This document shows, piece by piece, positions 27,666 through 35,633 of a DNA stretch of 64,000 nt. This stretch comes from Salinicola rhizosphaerae (GTDB lineage: Bacteria; Pseudomonadota; Gammaproteobacteria; Pseudomonadales; Halomonadaceae), in contig NZ_BMZI01000005.1 of the NCBI RefSeq assembly GCF_014652715.1, positions 31,569-95,568 on the forward strand. The letters run 5' to 3'. The position numbers were made by a program, and so were the translations under genes. The notes under the pieces are model-generated. The model was not told where the DNA came from and did not search any database. It worked only from the letters and a program-made list of their open reading frames with translations. Position 1 is the stretch's first letter, and each line of letters opens with the position of its first letter.

Positions 27666-29293
27666 GAAACTCTCCCTTTCGGCGCGAAGATGCCCTGCGG
27701 ACGCTTCTGGATGAACAGAATCACGCCGATCAGCACGATGATCTTCGCCAGCACCGCGCCGACCCAAGGCTGCAGCACCTGATTGATCACGCCGAGCGAC
27801 ATGCCGGCCACCAGCGTGCCCCACAGGTTGCCGACGCCGCCGAAGACGACGACCAGGAAAGAGTCGACGATATAGCTCTGCCCCAGATTGGGGCCGACGT
27901 TGGTGAGCTGGGAGAGCGCCACGCCAGCAAGCCCGGCCACACCGGCGCCAAGGCCGAACGTGAGCATGTCGACGCGCGTCGCACGAACGCCCATGGCGCG
28001 AGCCATGGCCCGATTCTGAGTGACGGCACGCACTTCGAGTCCGAGCCGGGTGAAACGCATCAGCGCCCACAGCGCCGCGAACACGATCAGGCAGAAAATC
28101 AGCACACCGAAGCGATTGAGCGTCAGCGACAGTGCCTCATTGATCTGCCAAGCGCCCTGCAGCCAATCTGGCGAGGTCACGCGACGGTTGAGCGGCGAGA
28201 ACACGGTGCGCACCAGCTGTTGCAGCACCAGGCTCAGCCCGAAAGTCGCCAGCAGCGTCTCCAGCGGCCGCCCCTTGAGAAAGCGAATCACCGTGCGCTC
28301 GATCAGCACACCGAACGCGCCGGCGACCAGAAATCCCCCCGGTATCGCCAGCGCGAGCGCCAGCCCCGGCTGACCGGGCAGCGCCTGCTGGATCAGCCAG
28401 GTGGTGTAGGCGCCGATCATGATCAGCTCGCCATGGGCCATGTTGATCACGCCCATGACGCCGAAGGTAATAGCCAGCCCGATGGCGGCCAGCACCAGGA
28501 TCGAACCGGCACTGAGGCCGAAGAACAGTGTCTGGGCCCGATCGTACCAGGCGCGTTTGCTTTCGATGCCGTCGAGCACCTGCCGAGCCTGGCTGGCAAG
28601 CTCACCGTCAGCCGCGGCAACCGTGGTCAGCGTATTGCGCACACGCGTATCGAGATTGCCCTTCAGTGTCTCGAGCGCGGTCGCGTCACCCTGCTGTACG
28701 CCGTAGAGCGCCAGCGCGACATCGAGCCGGTCGCGAACGGTCGCGCTCTGTTCCTGCTCGCGGCTAGCGCGCACGCTCTCGACGTTGTCGGCGTTGACAT
28801 CGCCGATCAATCGGTCCGCCGCCGCCAGTCGCGCGCTCTCGTCACCATCGGCGAGAGAGAGCGAGGCAATGATGCCCTGCAGCTGCGTGCGCAGGTCGTT
28901 ATTGATCTTGAAGATGTCGACCGTGCGTCGAGAGCCGGTGCCAGCATCTTCGAATGTGATCGCATCGACGATCGGCCACTCGCGACCGCTATCGTCGGTG
29001 ACGATATAGAAGGTGTTACCGCGGCGCTCCCGGCCCAGCCGCCCGTCAAGCAGCGCCTGCAGCCAGCGCGTCTTCTGGTCCGCCTGGCTATCGGCGATCG
29101 CTTGGGCCGCTTCTCCTTTAGCCTGAAAGTCGCGGGTATCGAGCGCCTGCAGCAGCGCGCGGGCCTGACCGCCGTCGACCGCCGCCATCGCCGGGGCGCT
29201 GATCGCTCCCCAGGCGAGCATGAGACAGAGTAGCAGGCACTCGAGAAGCGGACGGCTGCGCCGGCGGCCGCCCGTCGGTGAATTCATGGTCAT
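27662..29293 (-). CDS. urtB: Urea ABC transporter permease UrtB
   Basis: UrtB is the LivH-like permease with an added periplasmic domain typical of urea systems. In 543 residues there is a signal peptide (about 1-38), a helical soluble region (about 39-245) and the permease (about 250-540). Permease landmarks are GVMGVINMAHGELIMIGAYTT and NVGPNLGQSYIVDSFLVVVFGGVGNLWG. The HEAT-like soluble N-terminus of about 200 residues is normal for UrtB and not a fusion artefact. A second ATG two codons in is an alternative start. Confidence 0.95.
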   Translation of the reverse strand: MTMNSPTGGRRRSRPLLECLLLCLMLAWGAISAPAMAAVDGGQARALLQALDTRDFQAKGEAAQAIADSQADQKTRWLQALLDGRLGRERRGNTFYIVTDDSGREWPIVDAITFEDAGTGSRRTVDIFKINNDLRTQLQGIIASLSLADGDESARLAAADRLIGDVNADNVESVRASREQEQSATVRDRLDVALALYGVQQGDATALETLKGNLDTRVRNTLTTVAAADGELASQARQVLDGIESKRAWYDRAQTLFFGLSAGSILVLAAIGLAITFGVMGVINMAHGELIMIGAYTTWLIQQALPGQPGLALALAIPGGFLVAGAFGVLIERTVIRFLKGRPLETLLATFGLSLVLQQLVRTVFSPLNRRVTSPDWLQGAWQINEALSLTLNRFGVLIFCLIVFAALWALMRFTRLGLEVRAVTQNRAMARAMGVRATRVDMLTFGLGAGVAGLAGVALSQLTNVGPNLGQSYIVDSFLVVVFGGVGNLWGTLVAGMSLGVINQVLQPWVGAVLAKIIVLIGVILFIQKRPQGIFAPKGRVS

Positions 29294-29328
29294 GATGGGA
29301 CGCTCATGCTGCGTGATTCCATCGACAG

Positions 29329-29356
29329 GGACTCGCGACGGCTGCGCCGCGAGTCC
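29329..29356 (-). terminator. Hairpin in the urtA-urtB spacer
   Basis: GGACTCGCG (29329-29337) pairs perfectly with CGCGAGTCC (29348-29356). It lies 28 bp after the urtA stop and has no strong T tract. Such hairpins often stabilise the binding-protein message or cause partial termination, so that UrtA exceeds the membrane subunits. Confidence 0.5.
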
Positions 29357-29383
29357 TGCCGCCTCGTCCTGGCGTGTCGCGAA

Positions 29384-30691
29384 TCAGTCTGCGCCCGGGC
29401 CGTCCTCGCAGGTCATCGACTCGACGTCGAGCTTTCCGCAGCGCAGCGGCGCGCGCCAGTCACTGATCAGGTTCTTGGATTCCGGCAGATAGTCCGACCA
29501 GGCATCACCGGCCACCGTGCCCGGCGTCTGCCAGACCACGCTGAACTGACCATCGTCCTGAATCTCGCCGATCATCACCGGCTTGGTGATGTGATGGTTG
29601 GGCATCATGGTCGAAGCGCCGCCGGAGAGGTTGGGCACGGTCACGCCAATGATCGCATCCTTGACCGCGTCCACGTCCGTGGTGCCGGCCTTCTTGACCG
29701 CCTGCACCCACATATTGAAGCCGATGTAGTGCGCTTCCATGGGGTCGTTGGTCACGGCATCCTGGTTACCGGTATAGGCGACCCAGTCGTCGATGAAGTC
29801 GTAGTTGGCGTCACTATCGACGCTCATGAAGTAGTTCCAGGCGGCCAGGTGACCGACCAGCGGCGCCGTGTCGATACCGGTCAGCTCCTGCTCGCCGACC
29901 GAGAAGGCAACGACCGGGATATCAGCGGCCTTGACGCCCTGATTGGCCAGTTCGGTATAGAACGGCACGTTGGCGTCGCCGTTGATGGTCGAGACCACTG
30001 CGGTCTTTTTGCCCTGGCTGCCGAAATCCTTGACCTGCGAGACGATCGACTGCCAGTCGCTGAAGCCGAACGGCGTGTAATTGACCATGATGTCCTCGTC
30101 CGCCACGCCATGCTCCTTGAGATAGGCCTCGAGGATCTTGTTGGTCGTCCGCGGATAGACATAGTCGGTACCCAGCAGTGCCCAACGCTCGACGCCCTGA
30201 CTCATCAGATAATCGACCGCCGGAATTGCCTGCTGGTTGGGCGCGGCGCCGGTATAGAAGATGTTCTCGGAGGATTCTTCCCCTTCGTACTGCACCGGGT
30301 AGAACAGCAGTCCGTTGAGCTCCTCGACGACCGGCAGCACGGCCTTGCGCGACGCCGAGGTCCAGTTGCCGAAGATGACGTCGACATGGTCGTCGCCAGT
30401 CAACATGTCACGCGCCTGCTCGGCGTAGAGCGACCAGTCGGAAGCCGGGTCCATCACGACGGGCTCCAGCTTGCGGCCGAGTAAACCGCCCTCCTTGTTC
30501 TGCTTGTCGATGAGCATCAGCATTTCGTCTTTGAGCGTCGATTCGCTGATCGCCATGGTGCCGGAGAGCGAATGCAGAATACCGACGCGGATCGGATCGT
30601 CGTCCTGGGCCTGAGCGACCTGCCCGAAGGCACCGATACCGAGCGCAATACTGGAACCGATGATCAATTTGCGAAGGGAAGTTGTTGTCAT
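29384..30691 (-). CDS. urtA: Urea ABC transporter substrate-binding protein UrtA
   Basis: UrtA is the periplasmic binding protein for urea. The 435-residue precursor has a Sec signal peptide ending near AQAQDDD (about residue 28), then the mature start DPIRVGILHSLSGTMAISES, typical of UrtA. Further conserved blocks are PVQYEGEESSENIFYTGA and EAHYIGFNMWVQAV. An AGGAG ribosome site precedes the ATG. It is first in a minus-strand operon running through urease and is preceded by nitrogen-type regulatory sites. Confidence 0.97.
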   Translation of the reverse strand: MTTTSLRKLIIGSSIALGIGAFGQVAQAQDDDPIRVGILHSLSGTMAISESTLKDEMLMLIDKQNKEGGLLGRKLEPVVMDPASDWSLYAEQARDMLTGDDHVDVIFGNWTSASRKAVLPVVEELNGLLFYPVQYEGEESSENIFYTGAAPNQQAIPAVDYLMSQGVERWALLGTDYVYPRTTNKILEAYLKEHGVADEDIMVNYTPFGFSDWQSIVSQVKDFGSQGKKTAVVSTINGDANVPFYTELANQGVKAADIPVVAFSVGEQELTGIDTAPLVGHLAAWNYFMSVDSDANYDFIDDWVAYTGNQDAVTNDPMEAHYIGFNMWVQAVKKAGTTDVDAVKDAIIGVTVPNLSGGASTMMPNHHITKPVMIGEIQDDGQFSVVWQTPGTVAGDAWSDYLPESKNLISDWRAPLRCGKLDVESMTCEDGPGAD

Positions 30692-30763
30692 GGAGTTCTC
30701 CTGAAGATCCCTGTCTTGTTATCGGTGCACGCCGCAAGCCGCGTGCCCGACCGAGATTCTCCA

Positions 30764-30780
30764 TGCATTTTCCGTGCCCT
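30764..30780 (-). promoter_or_regulatory. Sigma-54 (-24/-12) type promoter of urtA
   Basis: On the minus strand the sequence AGGGCACGGAAAATGCA has GG (30778-30777) and GC (30766-30765) separated by exactly ten bases, and GGCACG matches the -24 consensus. The start site would be near 30753, about 60 bp before urtA. Confidence 0.6.
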
Positions 30781-30938
30781 AAAACGCTGGCCCATCAATC
30801 TTGTATACAAAAAAGACAGAAGCGATGGCTATCGTCTTGGAAAAGCGGGCATCTGCGCTTGAATTTGGTGCAAAAAAATCCTGGCATTGGCGAACAGCAG
30901 ACGCCGCCGAAAGGATTCGGCCAAGACGACGCCGATTT

Positions 30939-30955
30939 CGCACCATTTTGAATAT
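30939..30955. promoter_or_regulatory. NtrC-like half site upstream of urtA
   Basis: CGCACCATTTTGAATAT has a well-conserved left half (GCACCATTTTG) of the NtrC operator and a poor right half. It lies about 160 bp upstream of the -24 element. Confidence 0.45.
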
Positions 30956-30979
30956 CAAACACCATCTACTTAAGAGATT

Positions 30980-30996
30980 TGCATCAAGATGGTGCG
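30980..30996. promoter_or_regulatory. NtrC-like binding site upstream of urtA
   Basis: TGCATCAAGATGGTGCG is a near palindrome that matches the TGCACCA-N3-TGGTGCA pattern of NtrC enhancers in both halves. It is about 200 bp upstream of the sigma-54 type promoter, a normal enhancer distance, and close to the end of the acyl-CoA dehydrogenase gene. Confidence 0.55.
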
Positions 30997-31037
30997 CAAG
31001 CCATCGTCAGCCAGGCCAGCGTCCCAACGCGCTGACG

Positions 31038-32831
31038 CTAAAATCCCTCAATCGGCATGGCCATCAGACCCTCGGCGCCCGACGCCAGTTGTCGCTCCAG
31101 GGCCAGCGAGCGGGGTAGCTGGCGTTCGAAGAAATGCCGGGCAACGATCAGTTTCTCGCGGTAGAACGCCTCGCCCAACGCACCGCCCTGCTCGAGACCC
31201 GCCATCGCCGACTGACTGGCCCGAGCCCAGAGCCAGGCGTAGACCGTCAGCGCCAGCAGTTGGAGCGTGTCGTGGGCGGCAGCGCCCAGCGCGGCGGGAT
31301 CGTCTTTCGCGCGCTGGAGAAGATGCTGCGTCGTGCGCTCGAGTCGCGCCAGCTCCTGCTCGAGCTGCGCGCGATAGCGCGGGTCGATCGCCGCGCAGTC
31401 CGGCTCGGCAAGGGAGTTTCGCATCCGCTGAATGAAACGCCCCAGCATCGCGCCGTCGTCGCGCGCCAGCTTGCGACCGACCAGGTCCATCGCCTGAATG
31501 CCATTGGTGCCTTCGTAGATCATCGCGATACGCGCATCGCGAACGAACTGCTCGGCACCCCATTCGACGCAGTAGCCGCTGCCCCCGAAAAGCTGCTGCG
31601 CTTCCACCGTGGCTTCGAAACCCCGTTCGGTCAAAAACGCCTTGGCCACCGGCGTCAGCAAGGCCACGGCTTCCTCGGACCGGGTGCGGGTGTGTGCGTC
31701 CGTATGCCATCGGGCACGGTCGAGCTCGCAGGCGATGAAGGCGGCGAAGAGGCGCCCTCCTTCGTTCCAGGCCCGCACATTCAGCGCCATTCGACGCACG
31801 TCGGGGTGCACGAGGATCGGGTCGGCGATCTTTTCCGGCGCGACGGCACCGCCCGGTCCACGGCTCTGCAGGCGCTCTCGGGCAAAAGCCATCGCATTCT
31901 GGTAGGCGGCCTCGCCGAGCCCCAGCCCCTGGAGGCCGATGGAGAGACGCTCCTCGTTCATCATCGTGAACATCGCCGCCAATCCCTGGTGGGGAGCGCC
32001 GATCAGCTCGCCACGCGCGCTGTCGAAGTGCATGACACAGGTGGCACTGCCCTTGATCCCCATCTTGTGTTCGAGCCCGCCACAGACCACGCCGTTGGGC
32101 TCACCGAGAATGCCATCGGTCCCGACGTGGCGCTTGGGCACGGCGAACAGTGAAATGCCCCGCGATCCCGCCGGCGCGTCGGGCAGCTTGGCCAGCACGA
32201 GGTGGAGGATATTCTCGGTCAGGTCATGCTCGCCGCCGGTAATCCAGACCTTGCTGCCGGTGATCGCATAGCTGCCGTCGTCGTTGGGCACCGCGCGCGT
32301 CTTGATCAGGCCAAGGTCGGTGCCACAGTGGGGCTCCGTCAGACACATGGTGCCGAGCCACTCGCCGGCCAGCAGCCGAGGGAGATATCGCGCCTTGAGC
32401 GCTTCATCGGCGCAGCTCTCCAGCAGCAGCGCCGCGCCGTTATTGAGGGAAAGATAGAGCGCAAGACTCGTGTTGGCGGCGAACAGCATCTCGTCGACCG
32501 CCAGGGTCAATAGCCGTGGCAATCCCTGCCCACCCTGCTCGACGCTACCGGCGAGTCCACACCAGCCCCCGGCTGCCAGCTGGGCCAGCGCCGCCTTGAA
32601 TCCCGTCGGGGTGGTCACGGCGCCGGCCGAGAATCGACACCCCTCGACATCTCCCGTGCGGTTCAGCGGCGTCAGCTCCGCGCTGACGATCCGGCCGGCT
32701 TCTTCCAGAATGGCGTCGACCAGATCCGGCGTGAGGGCCGCCTCTTCTGGCCTTGCCGCCCAGTCGTCGGCCGCACCGAAGAGCGTCTGCACGAAGCGGA
32801 ATTCTGCCAGTGGTGCCCGGTATTCGGTCAT
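31038..32831 (-). CDS. Acyl-CoA dehydrogenase with DmdC-type C-terminal extension
   Basis: An FAD-dependent acyl-CoA dehydrogenase of 597 residues, longer than the 380-residue core because of a C-terminal domain as in DmdC-like enzymes. It starts MTEYRAPLAEFRFV. The core has LTEPHCGTDLGLIKTRA (FAD/substrate loop), KVWITGGEHD and FGGSGYCVEWGAEQFVRDARIAMIYEGTNGIQA with the expected catalytic Glu in YEGT. The substrate is uncertain: medium or long acyl-CoA, or 3-methylmercaptopropionyl-CoA. The ATG at 32831 is used; a TTG at 32870 would overlap an operator-like palindrome. Confidence 0.85.
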   Translation of the reverse strand: MTEYRAPLAEFRFVQTLFGAADDWAARPEEAALTPDLVDAILEEAGRIVSAELTPLNRTGDVEGCRFSAGAVTTPTGFKAALAQLAAGGWCGLAGSVEQGGQGLPRLLTLAVDEMLFAANTSLALYLSLNNGAALLLESCADEALKARYLPRLLAGEWLGTMCLTEPHCGTDLGLIKTRAVPNDDGSYAITGSKVWITGGEHDLTENILHLVLAKLPDAPAGSRGISLFAVPKRHVGTDGILGEPNGVVCGGLEHKMGIKGSATCVMHFDSARGELIGAPHQGLAAMFTMMNEERLSIGLQGLGLGEAAYQNAMAFARERLQSRGPGGAVAPEKIADPILVHPDVRRMALNVRAWNEGGRLFAAFIACELDRARWHTDAHTRTRSEEAVALLTPVAKAFLTERGFEATVEAQQLFGGSGYCVEWGAEQFVRDARIAMIYEGTNGIQAMDLVGRKLARDDGAMLGRFIQRMRNSLAEPDCAAIDPRYRAQLEQELARLERTTQHLLQRAKDDPAALGAAAHDTLQLLALTVYAWLWARASQSAMAGLEQGGALGEAFYREKLIVARHFFERQLPRSLALERQLASGAEGLMAMPIEGF

Positions 32832-32854
32832 GACGCGCTGCCCTCGGTCGATTT

Positions 32855-32868
32855 CAAACATTCGTTTC
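32855..32868. promoter_or_regulatory. PsrA-like operator upstream of the acyl-CoA dehydrogenase
   Basis: CAAACATTCGTTTC fits the published pseudomonad PsrA pattern (G/C)AAAC-N2to4-GTTT(G/C). It is 24-37 bp before the chosen start, consistent with repression by a TetR-family fatty-acid sensor. psrA itself is not in the window. Confidence 0.45.
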
Positions 32869-33188
32869 AATATGGTGCTTCACTATAACCAGTGCGAGAA
32901 CCTGTTGGCAGCCTGACCTTGGTCGATTCACGGCCTGGTGGCACGCCGGCGCTGCCTCCCGAATCCCCGGCGATCATCCATTCAAACGACCTGCACGTAG
33001 GGGTCATCGTCACGGCGGTTGGAAGTGGCAACTTGATTCAGGATAATTGGGACCACTTGCGTGTTAGCGCTGGTAAGCCAGACTGAAGGCGCACTTGGAC
33101 CCGCAAGAGCAAGAGACAAGGGAAACGCCGCCGTTCGCGCAATGCGGGGCGGTAGGGGTAGCAATTCACCGAAGAATGGAGACGGCTA
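32869..33188. other. Divergent promoter region between acyl-CoA dehydrogenase and BCCT genes
   Basis: About 320 bp without a gene. It should carry both promoters and, for a compatible-solute carrier, osmotic control elements, but no clear consensus promoter other than the PsrA-like site next to it was found. Confidence 0.4.
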
Positions 33189-34820
33189 GTGGCTCAAGAC
33201 ACCAACAAACAGCCGGATGCGCCACAGGAAGGCGTGCCGGCACCGGAGGGTCCCGCCAATCTCATCGATACCGATTATGTGATTGGGCAGGACAATATTC
33301 AGACCAATAAATTTGGTTTCAGCGTCGATCTGCACGGCAAGGTCTTCACGATCTCGTCGCTGCTCGTGCTGTTCTTCGTGATCGTCACGCTGGCGCTGCC
33401 CGATCAGATGGGGCCGCTGTTCAACGGCGCCAAGAGCTTTCTGACCGACAATCTGAGCTGGCTGTTCCTGTTCGCGGCGAACATCTTCGTGATTCTCGCC
33501 GTCGTGCTGATCTTCACCCCGCTGGGCAAGGTTCGCCTGGGCGGGATGAACGCCAAGCCCGACTTCAGCTACGCAGGCTGGTTCGCGATGCTGTTCGCCG
33601 CAGGCATGGGTATCGGCCTGATGTTCTACGGGGTCAATGAACCCCTGACGCACTTCGGGACATCCGTTACCGGTGACTCCTGGGCGCCGCTGGGCGGCGC
33701 CGAAGGCAATCAGGCGGCTTCGCAGTCGCTGGCCATGGCGGCGACGATCTTCCATTGGGGTCTGCACCCGTGGGGCATCTACGCCATCGTCGCGCTGTCG
33801 CTGGCTCTGTTCTCCTTCAACAAGGGCCTGCCGCTGACCATGCGCTCGATCTTCTACCCGATCCTGGGTGAGCGGATCTGGGGCTGGCCGGGCCATGTGA
33901 TCGACATTCTCGCCGTCTTCGCGACGCTGTTCGGTCTGGCGACCTCGCTGGGGCTCGGCGCCTCGCAGGCCTCCGCCGGTCTCAACTATCTGTTCGGCAT
34001 CCCCAACAACGACGTCACCATCGTGGTGCTGATCATCGCCATCACGCTGATCGCCCTCGGTTCGGTGGTGCTCGGTGTGGACAAGGGCGTGCAGCGTCTC
34101 TCGCAGCTCAACATGGGCCTGGCCTTCCTGCTGCTGCTGTTCGTGATCTTCGTTGGCCCGACGCTGCTGATCGCTACCGGCTTCGTCGAGAACCTCGGTT
34201 CCTATCTGAAGAATCTGCCGGCGCTGTCCAACCCGTTCGGGCGCGAAGACACCAACTTCATGCACGGCTGGACTGCCTTCTACTGGGCCTGGTGGATCTC
34301 CTGGTCGCCGTTCGTCGGCATGTTCATCGCGCGCGTCAGCCGCGGCCGCACCGTGCGTGAATTCTTGATTGCGGTGCTGCTGGTGCCGACCGTGGTCTCG
34401 GTCATCTGGATGACCGCCTTCGGCGACACCGCCATCAATCAGCTGGTCAATCAAGGCTACGAAGGTGCCAAGAACGCCGCCGTCGAACTGCAGCTCTTCG
34501 CCATGCTCGGTCAGCTGCCACTCTCGACGATCACTTCGTTCGTGGGCATCGTGCTGGTCATGGTGTTCTTCATCACCTCTTCGGACTCCGGTTCGCTGGT
34601 GATCGACTCGATCACCGCCGGCGGCAAGGTGGATGCACCGACGCCGCAGCGTGTGTTCTGGGCACTGATCGAGGGCGCCATCGCCATCGCCCTGCTGCTG
34701 GGGGGTGGTCTTACCTCGCTGCAGGCAGCGGTCATCGCGACAGGGCTGCCGTTCACGGTCATCCTGCTCGTCGGCTGCTACGCCATCGTGCAGGGGCTGC
34801 GCTCCGAGCCCAAGGGCTAG
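33189..34820 (+). CDS. BCCT family betaine/choline/carnitine transporter
   Basis: A sodium- or proton-coupled importer of trimethylammonium solutes such as glycine betaine, used for osmoprotection. The 543-residue protein has 12 predicted helices. It shows the glycine-rich stretch AAGMGIGLMFYGVNEPLTHF in TM3 and the Trp-rich signature WTAFYWAWWISWSPFVGMF, whose aromatic residues build the substrate box. The GMGIG form resembles sodium-coupled BetP-type carriers. Cytoplasmic tails are short, so BetP-like osmosensing by a long C-terminus is not evident. The start is GTG with GGAG upstream. Confidence 0.93.
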   Translation: MAQDTNKQPDAPQEGVPAPEGPANLIDTDYVIGQDNIQTNKFGFSVDLHGKVFTISSLLVLFFVIVTLALPDQMGPLFNGAKSFLTDNLSWLFLFAANIFVILAVVLIFTPLGKVRLGGMNAKPDFSYAGWFAMLFAAGMGIGLMFYGVNEPLTHFGTSVTGDSWAPLGGAEGNQAASQSLAMAATIFHWGLHPWGIYAIVALSLALFSFNKGLPLTMRSIFYPILGERIWGWPGHVIDILAVFATLFGLATSLGLGASQASAGLNYLFGIPNNDVTIVVLIIAITLIALGSVVLGVDKGVQRLSQLNMGLAFLLLLFVIFVGPTLLIATGFVENLGSYLKNLPALSNPFGREDTNFMHGWTAFYWAWWISWSPFVGMFIARVSRGRTVREFLIAVLLVPTVVSVIWMTAFGDTAINQLVNQGYEGAKNAAVELQLFAMLGQLPLSTITSFVGIVLVMVFFITSSDSGSLVIDSITAGGKVDAPTPQRVFWALIEGAIAIALLLGGGLTSLQAAVIATGLPFTVILLVGCYAIVQGLRSEPKG

Positions 34821-34849
34821 CGCACCCGCGACATCGACGCCGTAACGAT

Positions 34850-34875
34850 AACGGGCAGCCTCAGGGCTGCCCGTT
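34850..34875. terminator. Terminator between convergent BCCT and exonuclease genes
   Basis: AACGGGCAGCC (34850-34860) pairs perfectly with 34865-34875 around TCAG, followed by GTCGTCT. It lies between two converging stops and can serve both strands. Confidence 0.7.
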
Positions 34876-34907
34876 GTCGTCTGGGGAGTTGTCGTCTGGG
34901 AAGATGC

Positions 34908-35633
34908 CTAACGCCACAGCTCGCCGACCGGCGTCTCCCAACTGTAATGGTGCAGGATCTGCGCCTGCACCAGTTCCGCCGTGGCCAGCGAGTCGATCAG
35001 CGCATGGTGTCCGGTGTAGGCGGGCAAATGATAACGCAGCCGGCTCTCGTGCAGGCGAATGGAGGCCATCGGCCTGCCCGCCCAGCGGCGCAGACGCGCC
35101 CACCAGGACTGGCGGTGAATCCGCGCTTCCAGCGACATCGTGTCGAGCATGGGGAACAGAAGCCCTTCACCGAGCCGTTCGCGAATCGCCGCGTCGAGGA
35201 AAGTGCGCTCGAGCTGGCGATAATGGACGACCACCAGCCGCCCCGAAAGACGCTCGAGCAATTCGTCGATGATCGCCGCAAAGTCGGGCGCGTCGGCGAC
35301 TTCGGCGTGCGTGATGTGATGGTAAGCGACCGACTCGTCGCTGAGCCTACGGCGCGGTGCCAGCACCCAGTAGCGCCCGTCCGCCGGCCGAATACGCGAG
35401 AGCGTGAACGGCATGATGCCGACGCTGACGATATCGTGACGCGACGCGTCGAGCCCGGTCGTCTCGAAATCCATTGCCACCAGCGGCGCCTCGCCGATGG
35501 GCAGCGACGGATCGAGCGTCCCCGCCGCAAAGAAGGCCGCCAGTCGCGGGTCCCGCGCCTGAGTCGCTCGGGAGGAGAGATGCCCAGGCCAGTCCGGGTT
35601 ATCAGGTTTGGCCTTCGCCATCGGCAGCCTCAT
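34908..35633 (-). CDS. 3'-5' exonuclease of the DnaQ (epsilon) superfamily
   Basis: A 241-residue DEDD exonuclease. Exo I is VAMDFETTGLDASRHDIVSVG, carrying the metal-binding Asp and Glu; Exo II-type residues lie around VVVHYRQLERTFLDAA; and Exo III is YTGHHALIDSLATAEL, the DEDDh form with His and Asp. It is a stand-alone nuclease of the kind paired with DUF294 nucleotidyltransferases. The ATG at 35633 overlaps the preceding gene by ATGA and has AAGGAAGG upstream, so the two are translationally coupled. Confidence 0.9.
   Translation of the reverse strand: MRLPMAKAKPDNPDWPGHLSSRATQARDPRLAAFFAAGTLDPSLPIGEAPLVAMDFETTGLDASRHDIVSVGIMPFTLSRIRPADGRYWVLAPRRRLSDESVAYHHITHAEVADAPDFAAIIDELLERLSGRLVVVHYRQLERTFLDAAIRERLGEGLLFPMLDTMSLEARIHRQSWWARLRRWAGRPMASIRLHESRLRYHLPAYTGHHALIDSLATAELVQAQILHHYSWETPVGELWR

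Noticed and set aside
33186-34454. 422-codon minus-strand frame opposite the BCCT gene, rich in His/Gln/Asp/Glu
   Set aside because: The composition is that expected of the reverse complement of a membrane-protein gene; the BCCT carrier is clear.
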